Positions 6,387 through 8,815 of a DNA stretch of 8,815 nt are shown piece after piece. The notes below the pieces were generated by a model, which worked only from the letters and a program-made list of their open reading frames with translations, had not been told where the DNA came from and searched no databases. Source of the stretch: JBAZGH01 sp041652935. GTDB lineage: Bacteria; Patescibacteriota; Patescibacteriia; Patescibacteriales; XYC2-FULL-47-12. The DNA lies in contig JBAZGH010000036.1 of assembly GCA_041652935.1 (NCBI GenBank), forward strand, positions 1 through 8,815, written 5' to 3'. The number at the start of each line of letters is the position of its first letter. The first letter of the stretch is position 1. The position numbers were made by a program, and so were the translations under genes.

Positions 6387-6466
6387 TCCCACGAACCTAC
6401 AAATACATTCACGAATATACAAACATAGAGTTTGTAAATTTGTAAAGTATTTGCAGGTTCGCGGGA
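6387..6466. repeat. Long imperfect inverted repeat in the glgA leader
   Basis: The left arm 6387-6424 (TCCCACGAACCTACAAATAC...) and the right arm 6430-6466 (GTTTGTAAATTTG...GGTTCGCGGGA) pair over about 37 bases around a five-base loop. There is one bulge and five differences. On the minus strand three differences become G-U pairs, against one on the plus strand, so the fold is better in the direction that reads glgA. It lies 20 bases upstream of the glgA start and 27 bases after the ruvC stop. It may be an attenuator, a processing site or a palindromic repeat element. Confidence 0.8.
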
Positions 6467-6492
6467 AAGAGAACTCTATTAAGAATATAGAA

Positions 6493-6975
6493 CTATATGC
6501 TATTCGCGCAACAAATGGCCACTGCCAGCGCATCAGCCGCATCATCCGGCTTGGGAATCTCCTTCATATTTAATAATAATTTTACCATTTTTTGCACCTG
6601 CATTTTTCCGGCTTTGCCGTAGGCGCTGACCGCCTGTTTAACCTGCAGAGGAGTAAATTCGTAGATAGGCAGATTATTTTGGCAGAAAGTTAGCATAATA
6701 ACGCCTCGGGCCTCGCCGACAGTTAGGGCGGTTTTTACGTTATTGCAGAAAAAAAGTTTTTCAATCGCCGCGGCGTCAGGTTTGTATTTTTTTATTATTT
6801 TATTTAATTCAACATTAATTTGTTTTAATCGTTGTTCATGAGGCAAGTCGGCCGCGGTTTTAATGCATCCGTAATCAACCAATTTTAATTGGCCCCCCCC
6901 TTTTTTTATTATTCCGAAGCCGGTGTCGGCGATTCCGGGATCAATGCCAAGTATTAATGTATTTTTAGCATTCAT
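6493..6975 (-). CDS. ruvC: Crossover junction endodeoxyribonuclease RuvC
   Basis: 160 aa, slightly shorter than the E. coli enzyme. RNase H-like fold with the four acidic catalytic residues in place: Asp12 (LGIDPG), Glu72 (AIEKLFF), and Asp145 and Asp148 (PDDAADALAVA). GEARG (87-91) and the basic YGKAGKMQVQKMV (119-131) also match. It resolves Holliday junctions as a dimer, normally with RuvAB, which are not in this window. yebC lies directly upstream, a gene order found in many bacteria. Lys24-Gly28 are encoded by an A7G8 homopolymer run. The ATG at 6975 gives the standard N-terminus; no clear Shine-Dalgarno site is seen. Stop is TAG. Confidence 0.95.
   Translation of the reverse strand: MNAKNTLILGIDPGIADTGFGIIKKGGGQLKLVDYGCIKTAADLPHEQRLKQINVELNKIIKKYKPDAAAIEKLFFCNNVKTALTVGEARGVIMLTFCQNNLPIYEFTPLQVKQAVSAYGKAGKMQVQKMVKLLLNMKEIPKPDDAADALAVAICCANSI
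6893..6907 (-). repeat. A7G8 homopolymer tract early in ruvC
   Basis: On the coding strand seven A and then eight G lie in codons AAA AAA GGG GGG GGC (residues 24-28). Both runs are long for a 62-66% A+T genome. Slippage by one base at replication or transcription would truncate RuvC before its catalytic Glu72. Confidence 0.85.
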
Positions 6976-6979
6976 AGAA

Positions 6980-7078
6980 AATTCTAAGCTCTAAATCCTA
7001 AATCCGAAACAATATTTAAATTCAAAAATGTTTTTAATTTTATATTTATTATTTTGAATTTGTTTAGGATTTAGGATT
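6980..7078. repeat. Inverted repeat filling the yebC-ruvC gap
   Basis: AATCCTAAATCC (6994-7005) pairs perfectly with GGATTTAGGATT (7067-7078). Pairing extends inward through AAACAA/TTGTTT and ATTCAAAA/TTTTGAAT around an A/T-rich centre. The left arm shares a 23-base exact core (6993-7015) with the in-frame repeat at 572-594. The element starts next to the yebC stop codon (7079-7081) and ends just before the ruvC start, so on the minus strand it forms the whole spacer. There is no T-run typical of an intrinsic terminator. Confidence 0.8.
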
Positions 7079-7801
7079 CTACAAATTAACATCCGTATAA
7101 TAATTGTTTACATCATCATTCTCTTCCAGCGCTTCAATAAATTGCTCCACCCTTTTCTTTTCCTCATCGCTTATTTTTTTTTCATCCTTAACAATATATT
7201 CAATTCCGGCTGATTCGGTTTTTATGTTTTTTTCATCCAGCAATTTTTTAACTTTTTGCAGATTTTCAATGGCTGTTAAAATAGTCGTTCCCTCCTCTTC
7301 CTTTTTGATATCATCAGCTCCGGCGTCAATTAGCTCAAGTTCAAGCTCATCCATATCGCCTGTTAAATTTTCTTTTATTATCCTAATAATCCCCAGATGG
7401 TTGAAATTCCAAGAGACGCTGTTTAAAGCGCCTAAAGAGCCCCCGTATTTGGTAAGAAGATGCCGGATTTCAGCGGCAGACCGGTTTTTATTATCAGTTA
7501 AAACTTCTATGATGAAACCGGATTTTGCCGGACCGAATCCCTCATAAATTAATTCTTCAATTTGCGCTCCTCCCAGCTCGCCGGTGCCGCGCTTAATCGC
7601 CCGCTCAATATTATCTTTAGGCATATTGGCGGCCTTGGCTTTGTCTATCGCTATGCGCAGGGAAAAATTTATTTCCGGGTCCCCCCCATTGCGAGCGGCT
7701 ACCGTAATATTATTTCCCAGTTTAGTGAAAACATTGCCGCGTTTGGCGTCTTTCGCCTCTTTTGCCCTTTTAATTGTCGCCCATTTGGAATGTCCTGACA
7801 T
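7079..7801 (-). CDS. yebC: YebC/PmpR family (TACO1-like) protein
   Basis: 240 aa from the ATG at 7801, which gives the canonical MSGHSKWATIKRAKEAKDAKRG N-terminus. An in-frame ATG at 7864 would add 21 residues from repeat-derived leader sequence and is rejected. Family marks: GHSKW (3-7), GGDPEINFSLRIAI (39-52), MPKDNIERAIKRG (60-72), the EGFGP segment and an acidic C-terminal domain ending EALEENDDVNNYY. The family was described as DNA-binding regulators; bacterial and mitochondrial members are more recently linked to translation of proline-rich stretches. It probably opens a minus-strand transcript with ruvC; a TATAAT lies 46 bp upstream. A G7 run encodes Gly39-Gly40 and the first base of Asp41. 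Confidence 0.95.
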   Translation of the reverse strand: MSGHSKWATIKRAKEAKDAKRGNVFTKLGNNITVAARNGGDPEINFSLRIAIDKAKAANMPKDNIERAIKRGTGELGGAQIEELIYEGFGPAKSGFIIEVLTDNKNRSAAEIRHLLTKYGGSLGALNSVSWNFNHLGIIRIIKENLTGDMDELELELIDAGADDIKKEEEGTTILTAIENLQKVKKLLDEKNIKTESAGIEYIVKDEKKISDEEKKRVEQFIEALEENDDVNNYYTDVNL

Positions 7802-7805
7802 AATA

Positions 7806-7846
7806 GTCGAAAGTTGAAAGTTTATAAAGTTAAAAGTCTTGAAGTT
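7806..7846. repeat. Degenerate GTTnnAA heptamer array upstream of yebC
   Basis: Plus-strand reading GTCGAAA, GTTGAAA, GTTTATAAA, GTTAAAA, GTCTTGAA, GTT (7806-7846), sharing the GTTGAAA unit with the array inside the pseudouridine synthase gene. It makes up nearly all of the yebC leader between the putative promoter and the start codon. Confidence 0.55.
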
Positions 7847-7852
7847 ATTATA
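7847..7852 (-). promoter_or_regulatory. Putative -10 box for the yebC transcript
   Basis: The minus strand reads TATAAT here. Transcription would start near 7840, giving a leader of about 40 nt before the yebC ATG at 7801. No good -35 is visible at 16-18 bp, so support is the perfect -10 and its place only. Confidence 0.45.
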
Positions 7853-7854
7853 CA

Positions 7855-7881
7855 TAAAAAGCAACTTTTATTTTGTTGCTT
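7855..7881 (-). terminator. Minus-strand hairpin with T-run between the divergent yebC and PAQR genes
   Basis: AAGCAAC and GTTGCTT (7859-7865 and 7875-7881) form a 7-bp stem with a nine-base A/T loop. On the minus strand the stem is followed by TTTTTATG, as in an intrinsic terminator; on the plus strand no T-run follows. It is upstream of the putative yebC -10, so it may stop antisense transcripts entering yebC, or act as an attenuator if transcription begins further upstream. Confidence 0.55.
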
Positions 7882-7941
7882 ATTGTAGACTAGATTACCA
7901 TATTTGAATATAAAAATCAAGCTGTTTTAAAATGTTGTCCG

Positions 7942-7950
7942 TGCTATAAT
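7942..7950 (+). promoter_or_regulatory. Extended -10 promoter for the PAQR gene, probably leaderless
   Basis: TGCTATAAT combines an extended TGn element with a perfect TATAAT (7945-7950). The start codon ATG is at 7957-7959, only six bases after the -10 box, so initiation would fall on or next to the A of the ATG. No Shine-Dalgarno site exists. The -35 region is weak, as is common with extended -10 promoters. The identical 9-mer recurs at 8631-8639. Confidence 0.75.
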
Positions 7951-7956
7951 AAAATT

Positions 7957-8589
7957 ATGAATAGAGAAATAATAAGCAGTTTAACCCATTTAATCGGAGC
8001 GTTGTTGTCAATTGCCGGGCTGGTTTTGCTTGTTGTTTTCGCGGTAAAAAACGGAGATTCTTGGCAAATAACTTCTTTCTCCCTCTTCGGCGCCAGCTTA
8101 ATTTTAGCTTATTTCGCCAGCGCTTTTTATCACATTGCGCATAAAGAGGGCAGGAAAAAAGAGGTTTTAAGACGGGTAGACCATGCCATGATTTATGTTT
8201 TAATCGCCGGGACTTACACGCCTATTACATTAGTGCCTTTGCGGGGAGGGTGGGGCTGGAGTTTGTTCGGAGTTATTTGGGGGCTGGCAATAATAGGCAT
8301 AATTTGGAAGTTATTGAATTTACATATGCCCGGCTGGATTTCAAGCATTATTTATTTATTGCTAGGATGGCTGATAATAATTGCCATTGTGCCGTTATTC
8401 CACTTAATAAGCTTAGCCGGATTTCTATGGCTTCTTGGCGGAGGACTAAGCTATAGCGCGGGTGTTATATTTTTCGGGCTGGGCGAAATATTGCCGACCA
8501 AAAAATGGTTCGGCATGCACGAGATTTTTCACCTATTCGTTATGCTGGGGAGTTTCTGCCATTGGTGGATGATGTTTTGGTATGTTTAG
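7957..8589 (+). CDS. trhA: PAQR / hemolysin III family membrane protein (TrhA-like)
   Basis: 210 aa, full length for the family, with seven predicted membrane spans. The family's zinc-site residues are present: SAFYH (55-59; His59), Asp75 in RRVDHAMIYVLIAGTYTP, and HEIFH (188-192; His188 and His192) near the C-terminus, followed by SFCHW. Bacterial members (YqfA/TrhA) are inner-membrane proteins tied to membrane fluidity or energy homeostasis; the old hemolysin name rests on a single early report and should not be taken as a toxin call. It stands alone on the plus strand, divergent from yebC, and is read from an extended -10 promoter that leaves no leader. Confidence 0.93.
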   Translation: MNREIISSLTHLIGALLSIAGLVLLVVFAVKNGDSWQITSFSLFGASLILAYFASAFYHIAHKEGRKKEVLRRVDHAMIYVLIAGTYTPITLVPLRGGWGWSLFGVIWGLAIIGIIWKLLNLHMPGWISSIIYLLLGWLIIIAIVPLFHLISLAGFLWLLGGGLSYSAGVIFFGLGEILPTKKWFGMHEIFHLFVMLGSFCHWWMMFWYV

Positions 8590-8590
8590 T

Positions 8591-8617
8591 CCAAAAAATA
8601 TTTATAGATTTTTTAGG
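8591..8617 (+). terminator. Weak A/T hairpin after the PAQR gene
   Basis: CCAAAAAAT (8591-8599) can pair with ATTTTTTAGG (8608-8617) with one bulge. The stem is nearly all A-T and the T-run lies within the stem, so termination is only possible, not clear. Confidence 0.3.
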
Positions 8618-8630
8618 CATTGACATCACA

Positions 8631-8639
8631 TGCTATAAT
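8631..8639 (+). promoter_or_regulatory. Extended -10 promoter upstream of the 3'-terminal gene
   Basis: TGCTATAAT, identical to 7942-7950. A TTGACA is present at 8620-8625, but only eight bases separate it from the -10, too close to act as a normal -35. Transcription would start near 8646, about 95 nt before the ATG at 8742. Confidence 0.65.
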
Positions 8640-8665
8640 GCTAATATATAGCGTTAACACTTTAA

Positions 8666-8734
8666 CTTAACCCGCCTAAAGTTTAGTCCGCTTGCAACGA
8701 TGTAACACTTCGGGTAGGCATTGTGGCGGGCAAG
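8666..8734 (+). ncRNA. Candidate structured 5' leader, class unknown
   Basis: Outer stem: CTT plus CCCGCC (8666-8668, 8671-8676) with GGCGGG plus AAG (8725-8730, 8732-8734). An inner stem ACGATG/CATTGT (8697-8702 with 8719-8724) stacks directly on it, enclosing a CTTCGG loop at 8709-8714. Competing pairings exist: CTTGC (8691-8695) with GCAAG (8730-8734), and CCGC (8688-8691) with GCGG (8726-8729). It is GC-rich in an A/T-rich gap and sits between a promoter and a start codon. No known riboswitch class was recognised. Confidence 0.5.
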
Positions 8735-8741
8735 TAAACAT

Positions 8742-8815
8742 ATGAAAAAATCACTAATAATCACAATTATTTCAATCATTATCCTTGCCCTAATCGGGGG
8801 AGGAGTGTTTTGGTA
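8742..8815 (+). CDS. N-terminus of a membrane-anchored or secreted protein, 3' partial
   Basis: The ATG at 8742 opens 24 codons to the window end: two lysines, then a long run of Ile/Leu/Thr/Ser and a GGG-containing end (MKKSLIITIISIIILALIGG). This has the form of a signal peptide or N-terminal membrane anchor. It follows a promoter and a structured leader, supporting a real gene. Nothing downstream is visible, so no function can be given. Confidence 0.65.
   Translation, partial: MKKSLIITIISIIILALIGGGVFW

Noticed and set aside
6368..6412. Upstream in-frame ATG that would extend GlgA by 15 residues
   Set aside because: The extra residues are encoded by the arm of the leader inverted repeat, are not GlgA-like, and no ribosome-binding site precedes that ATG.
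7104..7817. Plus-strand open frames opposite yebC
   Set aside because: They are Ser/Phe-rich antisense shadows of a clearly conserved gene.
7802..7864. Upstream in-frame ATG that would extend YebC by 21 residues
   Set aside because: The canonical MSGHSKW start lies at 7801, and the extension is translated heptamer repeat and promoter sequence.
8620..8639. TTGACA and TATAAT as a classic sigma-70 promoter pair
   Set aside because: The spacing is only eight bases, against the needed 16-18, so only the extended -10 is credited.
1..8815. Recoded UGA (as in Gracilibacteria or SR1)
   Set aside because: No TGA stop is used by the eight visible gene ends, but all families are full length without in-frame TGA, so the standard bacterial code suffices. 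Eight genes are too few to call TGA avoidance.

Overview
The window reads as a chromosomal segment of an AT-rich bacterium with a small genome, most like the Patescibacteria/CPR (Parcubacteria-type). That assignment is an inference. It rests on the gene mix (O-antigen-ligase-like membrane protein, RsuA-type pseudouridine synthase, minimal GH57 enzyme, compact RuvC, YebC, PAQR/hemolysin III), AT-rich A/T-ended codon use, few clear Shine-Dalgarno sites, and many short dispersed repeats in and between genes. All eight visible stop codons are TAA or TAG, and every recognisable family is full length without reading TGA as sense.

Layout. Positions 1-2072 (+) hold a 5'-truncated Wzy/O-antigen ligase-like gene that overlaps a pseudouridine synthase gene by 13 bp. 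A tRNA-Ser(CGA) follows at 2198-2285, then a bidirectional hairpin terminator at 2287-2317. From 7801 down to 2301 (-) five genes run in one direction: yebC, ruvC, glgA, a GH57 family enzyme and an APH-fold kinase. Every gap between them is occupied by a palindromic or duplicated element. From 7957 (+) a PAQR/hemolysin III gene is read from an extended -10 promoter that appears to give a leaderless mRNA. A second promoter with the same 9-base core precedes a structured leader and the first 24 codons of a membrane or secreted protein cut by the window end.

Genes together. yebC-ruvC is a gene order known from many bacteria (translation factor/regulator and Holliday junction resolvase). glgA, the GH57 enzyme and the kinase could be a small alpha-glucan (glycogen-like) module: GlgA elongates, GH57 cleaves or transfers, and the kinase may act on a sugar. 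No GlgC, phosphorylase or branching enzyme of usual length is in view.

The most unusual content is non-coding. A roughly 160-bp structured element occurs twice as direct repeats on either side of the GH57 gene, each copy just upstream of a start codon, and its central hairpin fits slightly better in opposite orientations in the two copies. Several other repeat families (GTTnnnn heptamers, an AATCCTAAATCCG element, a GC-rich palindrome) are embedded in frame in the ligase-like gene and the pseudouridine synthase and recur between other genes.
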